The position numbers and the translations under genes were made by a program. The notes below the pieces were generated by a model. The model did no database searches. It saw nothing but the letters and a program-made list of their open reading frames with translations, and was not told the DNA's origin. Source: Salinisphaera sp. (GTDB taxonomy: Bacteria > Pseudomonadota > Gammaproteobacteria > Nevskiales > Salinisphaeraceae). From it: a stretch of DNA of 38,955 nucleotides. This document shows positions 1 through 9,961 of the stretch, piece by piece (position 1 is the stretch's first letter; the number at the start of each line of letters is the position of its first letter). Where the stretch lies: positions 1 to 38,955 of the forward strand of contig JAQIBT010000145.1 in assembly GCA_027858915.1 (NCBI GenBank), written 5' to 3'.

Positions 1-252
1 GCAGGCGCTTGGCTTTGATCGAGCGGCAAGCGACAAGCGGCTTTTGCAGCAGCGTCGGGCGTAGAGCAGGCAGATCCTGAATAAGCTCCTTTGTCTGGTC
101 GCAGAACGGGCGTGATGAATCGAGCAATGGATGAATACATCGCTTCCCGCTCAGTGTGCGCGAGAGCCAATGCGTGTTGCACAGTCTGTGATTGCGATGA
201 TGACCAATCCCTATCGTGAGTGCTCGAACCAGCGCTTCGCTGCGCTGCCCAC
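1..252. other. Left-edge region without an assignable gene
   Basis: No gene is assigned here. On the minus strand two frames stay open from about 215 to the left edge, so the end of a gene lying outside the window is possible. I recognise no family in either translation. The first supported gene signal is the promoter at 253. Confidence 0.4.
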
Positions 253-280
253 TTGAATAACCCAACTGTTGGCTTATACT
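253..280 (+). promoter_or_regulatory. Putative sigma-70 promoter of the DUF4160/DUF2442 pair
   Basis: TTGAAT (253-258) and TATACT (275-280) are separated by 16 bases and match consensus at 4/6 and 5/6 positions. The ATG at 287 lies 7 bases after the -10 box, so the transcript would be leaderless or nearly so. No Shine-Dalgarno sequence is visible before that ATG, which agrees. Confidence 0.45.
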
Positions 281-286
281 TTCTGG

Positions 287-535
287 ATGGTTGTCATTCA
301 CCGCGCCCACGGTTTCCGGTTCGTCATCTACACAGCAGATCACGAACCGGCACATATCCACATCACCGGAGCGGGTCAGGCGAAGATCAACCTGTCGGGT
401 GCTGATGGCAAACCCGAAGCGGTCTATTTCATCGGCATCACGCGATCTGACCAACGGCGACTCATGGCGGACGTGATCGAGCGCCGCGAAGAGTTTTTAC
501 AGGAATGGGAGCGTATTCATGGACAACTTGACTGA
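287..535 (+). CDS. DUF4160 family protein (probable toxin-antitoxin partner)
   Basis: An 82-residue protein of the DUF4160 family. It has the short N-terminal strand followed by YTADHEPAHIHI, corresponding to the family's conserved E-P-x-H-x-H stretch, and a C-terminal helix rich in Arg and Glu. A TTG at 269 would add six residues, but the ATG at 287 fits the family start and the putative promoter better. Its 3' end overlaps the DUF2442 gene by 17 bases, so the two are translationally coupled. DUF4160 and DUF2442 genes are commonly paired in bacteria and are suspected toxin-antitoxin modules. Which partner is toxic cannot be told from this sequence. Confidence 0.85.
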   Translation: MVVIHRAHGFRFVIYTADHEPAHIHITGAGQAKINLSGADGKPEAVYFIGITRSDQRRLMADVIERREEFLQEWERIHGQLD

Positions 536-932
536 TGCACAGTTTGAAGCGGCAGAAGCCCAAGGGCGTGCCGCGCTGGAAACCGAACCCCGTGCCACAG
601 CGGCCCGCTACAACCGTAAGACAGGCCGTGTCACCGTCGATCTGGTGAACGGCTGCACCTACGTGTTTCCGTCCTATCTCGTGCAGGATTTAAGCGATGC
701 CAGCCCCGACGATCTGGCGAGCGTCGAGGTCGATGGCGTGGGCTTCAACCTGCACTGGCCGAAGCTGGACGCTGACGTTTATGTGCCTGCATTGGTAGCC
801 GGTGTCTTTGGAACCAAGGACTGGATTAGCAAAGCGATGGCACGGCAGGCAGGACAGTCAAAGTCGCCCGCCAAAACCGCCGCCGCTCGCGCGAATGGCG
901 CAAAGGGCGGGCGGCCGAAGAAGCAGGCGTGA
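519..932 (+). CDS. DUF2442 domain protein (partner of DUF4160)
   Basis: A 137-residue protein. Residues about 25-90 are a DUF2442 domain, with the typical RVTVDLVNGCTYVFP strand pair and a GVGFNLHWPKLDADVYVPAL core. The C-terminal tail is basic and Ala-rich and ends in GAKGGRPKK, as in many longer DUF2442 proteins. That tail could bind nucleic acid, but this is a guess. It starts inside the end of the DUF4160 gene. In related pairs the DUF2442 member is presumed to be the antitoxin or regulator. No mobile-element genes flank it. Confidence 0.85.
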   Translation: MDNLTDAQFEAAEAQGRAALETEPRATAARYNRKTGRVTVDLVNGCTYVFPSYLVQDLSDASPDDLASVEVDGVGFNLHWPKLDADVYVPALVAGVFGTKDWISKAMARQAGQSKSPAKTAAARANGAKGGRPKKQA

Positions 933-1287
933 AACGATAGCGCCTGACCGCTCGCACTTGGCGGAAGGGCGCGGGCGAGGCAGGAGGATCGCATCGAGCG
1001 TTAAACATAGCGCTAACCGGCCCAGCCATGTTGTAGCGCGATCCCGATGTTCGGGTGGAAATACGCGTTCACTGAAATCCGGCATGATCCTCGCGCTCTT
1101 CCCAGGCGGCAGGCACGGTGATCTAGTAGCGCCGGTGGAAGCGGCCTGGCACCTTGAGGCTTCGCTTGCCGCTGCCGAGGTCGATCGCAGTTGATCGAAA
1201 CTGCTTGAGTCGGTCAGACGGCTGTATTGAAGACGGAAACTGCGCTCGTCGCCGATCGTTGATCGTTGCTAAAAAAACTTAACTTTA
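933..1287. other. Intergenic region, AT-rich at its right end
   Basis: About 350 bases with no credible gene. All open frames are short and resemble no family. The stretch from about 1262 to 1310 is strongly AT-rich, unlike the GC-rich surroundings, and contains the 12-base palindrome TTTATTAATAAA at 1284-1295, overlapping the nagA stop. A run of seven A at 1271-1277 would read as T on the minus strand and may help terminate the nag operon. Confidence 0.4.
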
Positions 1288-2466
1288 TTAATAAACTAAA
1301 AGTGACAACGGATCGTATGCGGTCTCACCGCGGCAGATCGTCAGCTGCACTTCCAGGTTGGCATCGAGCGCGACGAGGTCTGCGTCATAGGTTTCAACCA
1401 GCCACCCCTTGCGATCGCCCACGCCCAGATCCTCGGCAGCGTTGCTGCTGCTCATGGCGATGGCGTCGGCGATATCGCAGCCCGTGTAGTCGATGAGATT
1501 GCGGAAGGCGGCGTCAAAGGTCAGCACACTGCCGGCGAGCGTGCCGTCGGCTAGTCGCGCCTGGCCGTTCTGTACCTTGACCGGCTGGCCCCCGAGTTCG
1601 TAATCGCCGTCGCCGAGGCCTTTGGCACGCATGGCGTCGGTGATGGCCATCAGGCGGTCGCGGCCGGCTGTGTGATAGGCCAGTTTTACCATTGCCGGGG
1701 TGATATGGAAGCCGTCGGCGATGATTTCCGAGCGCGCGTGTGGGTGGGTGAGTAGCGCACAGGCCGCACCGGGGTCGCGGTGATGCAAGCCGCCCATGGC
1801 GTTGAACAGATGCGTTCCGCGTGTCGCGCCGGCCGTGATGGCGGCTTCGGCCTGGGCAGCGCTACAGCTGGAATGGCCGATGGAGGCGCGTACGCCCAGT
1901 GCGGTGAGATACGCGACCAACGCCTTGCCGCCGGGTTGTTCCGGGGCCAGTGTGACCACACGAATACGCCCGCCAGACACCGCCTGCCAGCGATCGAACA
2001 GATCGATATCCGGCCCCACGATATGCTCGACCGGCTGGGCGCCGGCCTTGTTGCGATCGACAAACGGACCTTCCAGATGCACGCCGAGCATTTCGGCCGA
2101 GCCCGACGCGGATTCAAACCCTGCTACCGTCGCCAGAGCCGCGTCGATGGCAGCCGTCGAGCCAGTCATGGTGGTGGCCAGGAAGGATGTCGTGCCTTCG
2201 GCCGGCAGATAGCGGGCGATACGTGCCAGCCCATCGGCATCGGCGTCCATGACGTCGGCGCCCATCGCGCCGTGGATATGGGCATCAATGAAGCCGGGCA
2301 CGATGTGCCAGCCGGCCGGCAGGTCGAGCACTTGGCCGCCGGCTGCATCGCTGGCGATACATGAGCCGGCAATGGTGATCGCGCGTGGGTCACGGGCGCC
2401 GCCGTGGACCTGGGCGCCGCGTAGTTGCCAGACCTTGTCGGACTGGAATCGCAGGGATTGGCTCAT
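1288..2466 (-). CDS. nagA: N-acetylglucosamine-6-phosphate deacetylase
   Basis: A 392-residue amidohydrolase that removes acetate from GlcNAc-6-phosphate in the cytoplasm. Visible family motifs in order are FIDAHIHGAMGAD (metal site region), HLEGPFVDRNKAGA, ASIGHSS, GTHLFNAMGGLHHRDPG and ITDAMRAKG, followed by the C-terminal beta-sandwich with QLTICRGETAYD. The ATG overlaps the stop of the upstream deaminase gene by one base (TGATG). A longer open frame reaches 2829, but that part only shadows the deaminase gene in another frame. The last seven residues and the stop lie in an AT-rich patch, so the extreme C-terminus may have been altered. Product GlcN-6-phosphate is the substrate of the neighbouring SIS enzyme. 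Confidence 0.93.
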   Translation of the reverse strand: MSQSLRFQSDKVWQLRGAQVHGGARDPRAITIAGSCIASDAAGGQVLDLPAGWHIVPGFIDAHIHGAMGADVMDADADGLARIARYLPAEGTTSFLATTMTGSTAAIDAALATVAGFESASGSAEMLGVHLEGPFVDRNKAGAQPVEHIVGPDIDLFDRWQAVSGGRIRVVTLAPEQPGGKALVAYLTALGVRASIGHSSCSAAQAEAAITAGATRGTHLFNAMGGLHHRDPGAACALLTHPHARSEIIADGFHITPAMVKLAYHTAGRDRLMAITDAMRAKGLGDGDYELGGQPVKVQNGQARLADGTLAGSVLTFDAAFRNLIDYTGCDIADAIAMSSSNAAEDLGVGDRKGWLVETYDADLVALDANLEVQLTICRGETAYDPLSLLVY

Positions 2467-3515
2467 CAGTAGGTGCTCGTGACCTTGTGGACATTGGGCG
2501 GCTGGTCGGGATCGTAGCCAAGCGCTACGGCCCGGGTTTCGAGTGCGCCGTAGAGATCGAAGGCGATGGCAATCGCATCGGTATAGACGTTGCCGGTGGC
2601 CGGCCGGCTGAAAACCCGCAGCTTGGCATCGGTCTCGATACCGTCGAGACAGGGCCCGAGCAGCGTTACCGCTGCCCCAAGATCTGCCAGCTGCCGGGCG
2701 GTATCGAGCAAGCCGTGCCGCGTGGCGTCGTCGAGACAGATCATGAGCACGGGAGTGCCGGGGCCGACCAGAGTCAGCGGACCATGGATGAATTCGGCTG
2801 CACTGAATGACTCGGCTGGCGTAACGCATACTTCCTTGAACTTGAGCGCGATCTCGCGGGCGATGCCCAGCCCGACACCGCGGCCGAGCACGAAGCCCGC
2901 CTGGTCAAAGTCGCCGAGTGCGCCCGCCTCCAGCGGCTCGTGCTGGTCGCGCCGCTCGGCCAGCGTCTGGGGCAAGCGCTCGAGCGCGGCATCCATCTCA
3001 CGATCATCGGCGACCGTCGCGATCAGACGTGCGCCGGCAGCCAGCGTGCCCAAATAGGTCTTGGTCGCAGCCACTGCTTTCTCGGCGCCCATCGACAGAT
3101 CAACGGTGTGCGTCGCGGTGCTGGCCAACGCCGATTCGCGATTATTGGTCAGCGCGACCGTCAGCGCGCCGCTGGCGTTGGCGGCCTCGACTACGGCGTT
3201 GATATCCGAGCCCGCGCCAGACTGCGAGATCGCCAGGACCATCGAGCCCTTCAGGCGTGGCTTGCGGCCATAGACGGTGAACAGGCTGGGCGTGATCTCG
3301 CCGACAACCCGCCCGGCCGCCAGGCCGGCGGCCGCCGCAAAGAACGCGCCGGCGTGCGAGGAGCTGCCCCGCGCGGTGACCCACCAGGGGTCGGCGTCGC
3401 GGGCAATCAGATCGGCGCCGATCACGGCAATTGAATCGAGATTGTTGGCCCATTGATCGGCCAGCCGCTCGGGGGTTTCGAGCAGTTCGGATCGCATGAG
3501 TGTGGTGTGTGTCAT
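2466..3515 (-). CDS. SIS-domain glucosamine-6-phosphate deaminase (NagB-II type)
   Basis: A 349-residue protein with two SIS sugar-isomerase domains and no glutaminase domain, so it is not a full GlmS. The first SIS domain has ARGSSSHAG near residue 50 and ISQSGAGSD near 95. Later conserved pieces are EKAVAATKTYLG, LGRGVGLGIAREIALKFKE and ESFSAAEFIHGP. The family converts glucosamine-6-phosphate to fructose-6-phosphate and ammonia. Its place between nagA and a GlcNAc-type kinase supports that role. The ATG overlaps the kinase stop by four bases (ATGA). It has been annotated elsewhere as a GlmS-like or AgaS-like isomerase, and the exact sugar is inferred. Confidence 0.88.
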   Translation of the reverse strand: MTHTTLMRSELLETPERLADQWANNLDSIAVIGADLIARDADPWWVTARGSSSHAGAFFAAAAGLAAGRVVGEITPSLFTVYGRKPRLKGSMVLAISQSGAGSDINAVVEAANASGALTVALTNNRESALASTATHTVDLSMGAEKAVAATKTYLGTLAAGARLIATVADDREMDAALERLPQTLAERRDQHEPLEAGALGDFDQAGFVLGRGVGLGIAREIALKFKEVCVTPAESFSAAEFIHGPLTLVGPGTPVLMICLDDATRHGLLDTARQLADLGAAVTLLGPCLDGIETDAKLRVFSRPATGNVYTDAIAIAFDLYGALETRAVALGYDPDQPPNVHKVTSTY

Positions 3516-4402
3516 TGGTCAGACTCCGATGACATGAACGTGTGACGGGCCATGAGCGCGGCCCCGGTCGCTGCGTCGTGAACCGATGGACGCAGCCGAT
3601 CGAGCAGGTCGGCATCCAGCCTCGAGGCGATCGTATCGGCCAGGCCACCGGTCAATGCCAGCGGCAGGCCGGCGCGATGCGCCACCAGCGCGCGGGCGAC
3701 CAGCGATACATGGCCGGCGGCCTGGTGCAGCAACGCTTCCGCGCCGGCCTCGCCTCCTGCCGCCAGATCGACCACCAGCCGTGCATAGCAGGCAAAATCC
3801 CCCGCGCGGGCCGTGCAAGCCCAGGCCGACAGATCCTCGACGGTGTCGAAATCCGCCAGCACCCGGTTGGAAAGCACGTCGGAAACGCGCCGGCCATCAG
3901 CAGCGGCAAGCCCGGCGGCCACTGCCTCCATGCCAAGCCAGGCACCGCTGCCGCGATCATCGTGCGGAAAGCCCCAGCCGCCGACCCGCGCGGTCGTTCC
4001 GCCGTCGCGACAGAAACCCACCACGCCCGTACCCACAGCCACGATGGCACCATCGGCCAGTTCGTGTGCGCCGGCACAGGCAATATGCGCATCAGAGACC
4101 ACGTGCAATGCCGCACAGGCCGGCGCCCGCTCGACAAAAGATCGATAAGCGGTAGCAATTTCGGTACCGGCAATACCGACGACCACAGCACAATCGGCGA
4201 GCGCGATGTCGGCCAGCGCCTCGATTTCCGAAATGGTATCGAGAATCGTCGTCCAGGCTGTGGCGGCCGTGCCGTTGAGCGTTGCCGCCGGACCGACCCC
4301 ATAACCCGTCGCAGCACCGACGGCATCAATAACGACCACCCGCGTTTTGCTGGCGCCGCCGTCGACGCCTAGATACATCCGAGGGCTCGGAGTTTCAGTC
4401 AT
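3512..4402 (-). CDS. BadF/BadG-type N-acetylglucosamine (glucosamine) kinase
   Basis: A 296-residue ASKHA-fold kinase, first gene of the amino-sugar operon. The N-terminal phosphate loop reads LGVDGGASKTRVVVID (about residues 11-26). VVVGIAGTE (about 92-100) and VAVGTGVVGF (about 120-130) are the second phosphate-binding and adenosine motifs. GGWGFPHDDRGSGAWLG (about 142-158) is characteristic of GlcNAc kinases in the BadF/BadG/BcrA family. It would phosphorylate amino sugars from cell-wall or chitin turnover and feed NagA and the SIS deaminase. No transporter gene sits beside the operon. The ATG has no strong ribosome-binding site. Confidence 0.88.
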   Translation of the reverse strand: MTETPSPRMYLGVDGGASKTRVVVIDAVGAATGYGVGPAATLNGTAATAWTTILDTISEIEALADIALADCAVVVGIAGTEIATAYRSFVERAPACAALHVVSDAHIACAGAHELADGAIVAVGTGVVGFCRDGGTTARVGGWGFPHDDRGSGAWLGMEAVAAGLAAADGRRVSDVLSNRVLADFDTVEDLSAWACTARAGDFACYARLVVDLAAGGEAGAEALLHQAAGHVSLVARALVAHRAGLPLALTGGLADTIASRLDADLLDRLRPSVHDAATGAALMARHTFMSSESDQ

Positions 4403-4458
4403 ACAATCTGTTTCGCCTGATTTATACGAACAGTCCGTTGCGTGCGCGAGTCGGATAT

Positions 4459-4474
4459 CGCAGAGACGTCTGCG
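4459..4474. promoter_or_regulatory. Palindrome between divergent nag and ast operons
   Basis: CGCAGAGACGTCTGCG has 6-base arms CGCAGA/TCTGCG. It lies in the 239-base gap separating the minus-strand nag operon from plus-strand astC. TATAAA read on the minus strand at 4426-4421, upstream of the kinase, is a possible -10 box. A role as an operator is only suggested by position; no regulator gene is adjacent. Confidence 0.25.
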
Positions 4475-4587
4475 GTACTAGGGCCTGGTCAGACTGTTTG
4501 CGTTCACTGCGTCATCTTGCCTGCTGCGATCGCTTGAGTCCGATAGGCGACTGCGATATTCAACTCGTACGTGACCATCGCCAGTAA

Positions 4588-6907
<2,320 letters not shown>

Positions 6908-6914
<7 letters not shown>

Positions 6915-7966
6915 TTCGCCCGATTGAACACGCCGATCTCGACGCGCTGCACGCGATTGCGATCGAGACCGGCGCCGGCTTCACCTCGCTGCCGGACAAC
7001 CGCGACTTCCTGGCCGAGCGTATCGCCGAGACCCGCGCGGCGTTCGACAAGACAGAGGACGATCCGTCACTGGCCCGTGATCCGGATCTGTATTTCTTCG
7101 TGCTTGAAGACGACAGCCTGGGCGCCGATACGCCGGTGGCCGACCGCATCGCCGGCTGCTGTGCCATCGAGGCCCGCGTGGGCCTGGACGTACCGTTCTA
7201 CAACTATCGCGTCGGCCGGCTGGCCCAAGCCTCGCGACAGCTCGGTCTGAACCGGGTGATCGATACGTTGTTCCTGTCGTCCGACCATACCGGCGACGCC
7301 GAGGTCTGCTCGCTGTATCTGCGCCCCGGCTGGCGCGTGCGTGGCCCGCGCAACGGATCATTACTGTCGAGCGTTCGCTGGCTGTTCATGGCGACTTACC
7401 GCGCGCGTTTTCCCGACCGTGTGCTGGCCGAAATGCGCGGGCGCTTTGACGATGCCGACGTCAATCCGTTCTGGCAGTCATTGGGCCAGCATTTCTTCCC
7501 GATCGATTTCCGCGACGCCGACCGGCTGACCGGGCTCGGCCAGAAGAACTTCATCGGTGAGCTGATGCCGCGCTATCCGATCTGTACGGCGATGCTGCCG
7601 GATGCCGCGCGCGCCTGTATTGGCCAGGTGCATGAACAGACCCGACCGGCGTTGGCCATGCTCAATGCCCAGGGGCTGCGCTTCGAAGGCTATATCGATA
7701 TCTTCGACGCCGGGCCAACGGTCGAGGCGTATCTCGACGACGTCCGCGCCGTACGCCATAGCCGATTAGTCACCGTGCGGACCGACAGTCACGCCGACAA
7801 CAACGGCGCACCGCGCACGCTTGCAGCAACCGTGGGTGCCTGCGCCGACTTTCGTGCCGCCTGGGTCGGGCGCGCTCCTGAAGAAGATCGGCTGGCCCTG
7901 CATCCTGATGAGGCCGCACGGCTGGGTATCGCCGATGGGGCGCAGCTGCGGGCGTTGTGTGATTGA
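6908..7966 (+). CDS. Arginine N-succinyltransferase, second paralogue (AruG-like)
   Basis: A 352-residue AstA-family protein, paralogous to the gene just upstream. It has IRPIEHADLDALHAIA, GCCAIEARVGLDVPFYNYR, EVCSLYLRPGWRVRGPRNGSLLS (acyl-CoA loop region), PFWQSLGQHFF and GQKNFIGELMPRYPIY-like text with C for the last Y. Start is GTG at 6908, overlapping the previous stop. It probably forms the mixed oligomer of arginine/ornithine N2-succinyltransferase with its partner. After it come 330 bases without a gene before astD, so astC-astA1-astA2 probably forms one transcript and astD may have its own promoter. Confidence 0.9.
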
Positions 7967-8095
7967 TCGTGATCCGAGGACACCCTGTCTTGCGTCGATG
8001 CTGCGCATCGATACCCTGCGCTGCTCGGCACTTCGCCCAGAGGATCTAATACAGGCACGGCGCGTCGACATGGGCGTTATCTCGTGACTGCACCG

Positions 8096-8121
8096 ATCAC
8101 TGTCAGCTTTGGCACAGTGAT
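8096..8121. repeat. Inverted repeat upstream of astD
   Basis: Perfect 8-base arms ATCACTGT (8096-8103) and ACAGTGAT (8114-8121) around a 10-base spacer. The symmetry resembles a dimer-bound operator. There is no T tract for a terminator on either strand. Confidence 0.4.
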
Positions 8122-8230
8122 GGCCCGGCTACGATGCGTCTGTATTCCACCCCGTTGCGAGGCGACGGAGACGCGCAGCGTCGACGGGTATCCGATGCAC
8201 AGCAGTGCGAAACCAGGGCACAGATAAACC

Positions 8231-8262
8231 TTGGAATACAAGACTTCGTCGAACCCTACAAT
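8231..8262 (+). promoter_or_regulatory. Possible astD promoter
   Basis: TTGGAA (8231-8236) and TACAAT (8257-8262) precede astD. The 20-base spacer is longer than ideal, so only the -10 box is persuasive. The ATG of astD is 34 bases further on, preceded by CGGAG at 8286-8290. Confidence 0.25.
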
Positions 8263-8296
8263 AATACGAATACGCCATTAGCCGATCGGAGCCACC

Positions 8297-9787
8297 ATGC
8301 CCTTGGATTTGAAACAACAACTATTCATCGACGGCCAGTGGCAGGACGGCGCCGGCCAGACCCTGTCCAAGCATGATCCAGTCGCCGGCGACGAGATCTG
8401 GCGGGGTGCCAGCGCCGACGACCGCCAGGTTGGCGAAGCGGTCACCGCAGCGCGGTCAGCGTTCCCCGCCTGGGCACGCCAGCCTTACCCCGAGCGCGTA
8501 GCGATCGTCGAGGCGTTCCGCGATCAGCTCGACGCACACAAGGAACAACTGGCGATGACCATCGCCCGTGAGACCGGCAAGCCACTGTGGGAAGCCCGTA
8601 CCGAAATAGGGGCGATGATCGGCAAGATCGCGATCTCGCAGACCAGTTTTGTAGAACGCACCGGCGAGCGCGCCAAGGACATACCTGGCGGCCGGGCCGT
8701 GCTGCGACATCGCCCGCACGGCGTGCTGGCCGTGTTCGGTCCGTACAACTTCCCCGGGCATCTGCCCAACGGCCATATCGTACCGGCGTTGCTGGCCGGC
8801 AACTGCGTGGTATTCAAGCCCAGCGAAATCACGCCGGCCACTGCTGATCTCACTCTGCAATGCTGGCAGGCAGCCGGCCTGCCCACGGGAGTCATCAACC
8901 TGGTGCAGGGCGCAGCCCCGATTGGCCAGGCACTGGCCGCTCATCCATATATCGACGGCCTGCTGTTCACCGGCAGTGCCGCCACCGGCAAGCTGTTGCA
9001 TGAGCAATTCGGTGGCCAGCCCGACAAGATCCTGGCGCTGGAGCTGGGCGGCAATAATCCGTTAGTCGTGGCCGACAATTTCGATCTGGCGGCGGCCGTG
9101 CTGCTAATCATCCAATCGGCTTATATCTCGGCCGGCCAGCGCTGTACTTGCGCCCGTCGCCTGCTGGTGCCCGAGGGCGCAGCCGGCGATGCGCTGATCT
9201 ATGCGCTTACGCATGCCTTGAACAACCTGCGCGTCGGCGAGCCACTGACCGAAACCGACCCGCCCTTCTATGGAGGGCTGGCTACCAGCATGGCCGCGCA
9301 GAAACTGGTTGCCGCCCAGGACGCGCTGGAAGAAGCCGGCGCACGAGTACTGACGCGCATGGCGATTCTGGCGCCCAGCACCAGCCTGCTCTCGCCGGCT
9401 CTGATCGACGTCACCGGCGTAGACACCGACGATATCGAGCACTTCGGCCCGTTGCTGACCGTACGCCGTTATCACCACTGGGACGATGCCATCGAGCGTG
9501 CCAACCACACCCGCTACGGGTTGGCAGCCGGCCTGATCGGCGGCGACGCCGCACGCTGGGAGGACTTCCGGCTGCGTATTCGCGCCGGTATCGTCAACTG
9601 GAACCGGCCAACCACGGGTGCCGCCTCGGATGCGCCGTTTGGCGGCATCGGTGATTCGGGCAATCATCGGCCCAGCGCTTATTACGCCGCCGATTACTGT
9701 GCCTGGCCGATGGCTTCCATGGAGTCCGATGTGGCAAGCGTGCCCGACACGCTGCCGCACGGGCTGTCGCTGGACGGGATTGCCTGA
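8297..9787 (+). CDS. astD: Succinylglutamate-semialdehyde dehydrogenase
   Basis: A 496-residue aldehyde dehydrogenase that oxidises N-succinylglutamate semialdehyde to N-succinylglutamate with NAD, the fourth AST step. Seen are the Rossmann and substrate residues FGPYNFPGHLPNGH (147-160, Asn151), FKPSEITP (173-180), FTGSAATG (224-231), the general base Glu249 in LELGGNNP and the nucleophile Cys283 in GQRCTCARR. FGPYNFPGHLPNGH is diagnostic for AstD rather than other ALDHs. A good ribosome-binding site (GGAG) lies before the ATG. A short ABM-domain remnant follows 24 bases after the stop. Confidence 0.94.
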   Translation: MPLDLKQQLFIDGQWQDGAGQTLSKHDPVAGDEIWRGASADDRQVGEAVTAARSAFPAWARQPYPERVAIVEAFRDQLDAHKEQLAMTIARETGKPLWEARTEIGAMIGKIAISQTSFVERTGERAKDIPGGRAVLRHRPHGVLAVFGPYNFPGHLPNGHIVPALLAGNCVVFKPSEITPATADLTLQCWQAAGLPTGVINLVQGAAPIGQALAAHPYIDGLLFTGSAATGKLLHEQFGGQPDKILALELGGNNPLVVADNFDLAAAVLLIIQSAYISAGQRCTCARRLLVPEGAAGDALIYALTHALNNLRVGEPLTETDPPFYGGLATSMAAQKLVAAQDALEEAGARVLTRMAILAPSTSLLSPALIDVTGVDTDDIEHFGPLLTVRRYHHWDDAIERANHTRYGLAAGLIGGDAARWEDFRLRIRAGIVNWNRPTTGAASDAPFGGIGDSGNHRPSAYYAADYCAWPMASMESDVASVPDTLPHGLSLDGIA

Positions 9788-9811
9788 CAATCGGCAGAAC
9801 GAGTGCACACC

Positions 9812-9961
9812 ATGAGCCTGATAGCTGAAACGCCCCGACCGCCCTATTTTGCCGTGATATTCACGTCACATCGCACCGATGGCGATCACGGCTACGGCGA
9901 GATGTCTGACAAGACAAACCCGGCCGCACTCGTTCACCGTATTCACGAGATAAAGTCATGA
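9812..9961 (+). pseudogene. Truncated antibiotic-biosynthesis-monooxygenase (ABM) domain remnant
   Basis: A 49-codon open frame with ATG start. Residues about 9-31 (PRPPYFAVIFTSHRTDGDHG and onward YGEM) match, from memory, the N-terminus of a small ABM/heme-oxygenase-fold family that normally runs on to about 100 residues. After that Met the sequence (SDKTNPAALVHRIHEIKS) no longer fits and the frame stops at TGA overlapping the astB ATG (ATGA). I read it as a 5' fragment left by a deletion. It may still be translated and couple to astB, whose own ribosome-binding site is poor. Too short to be certain of the family. Confidence 0.5.

Larger units (their letters stand above)
7967..8296. other. 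Gap between the astA pair and astD
   Basis: No gene is recognised. It holds an inverted repeat at 8096-8121 (arms ATCACTGT and ACAGTGAT, 10-base loop), which lacks a T-run and so could be an operator as easily as an attenuator. A promoter-like pair lies at 8231-8262. A 29-codon open stretch from 7999 to 8088 (MLRIDTLRCSALRPED...) resembles nothing I know. Confidence 0.4.

Noticed and set aside
1780-2364. Plus-strand frames across nagA and the SIS gene
   Set aside because: They are mirror frames of well-supported minus-strand genes.
4487-4502. Sigma-54-like element TGGTCAGACTGTTTGC before astC
   Set aside because: The GG and GC are 11 bases apart rather than the strict 10, and the flanking bases fit poorly.
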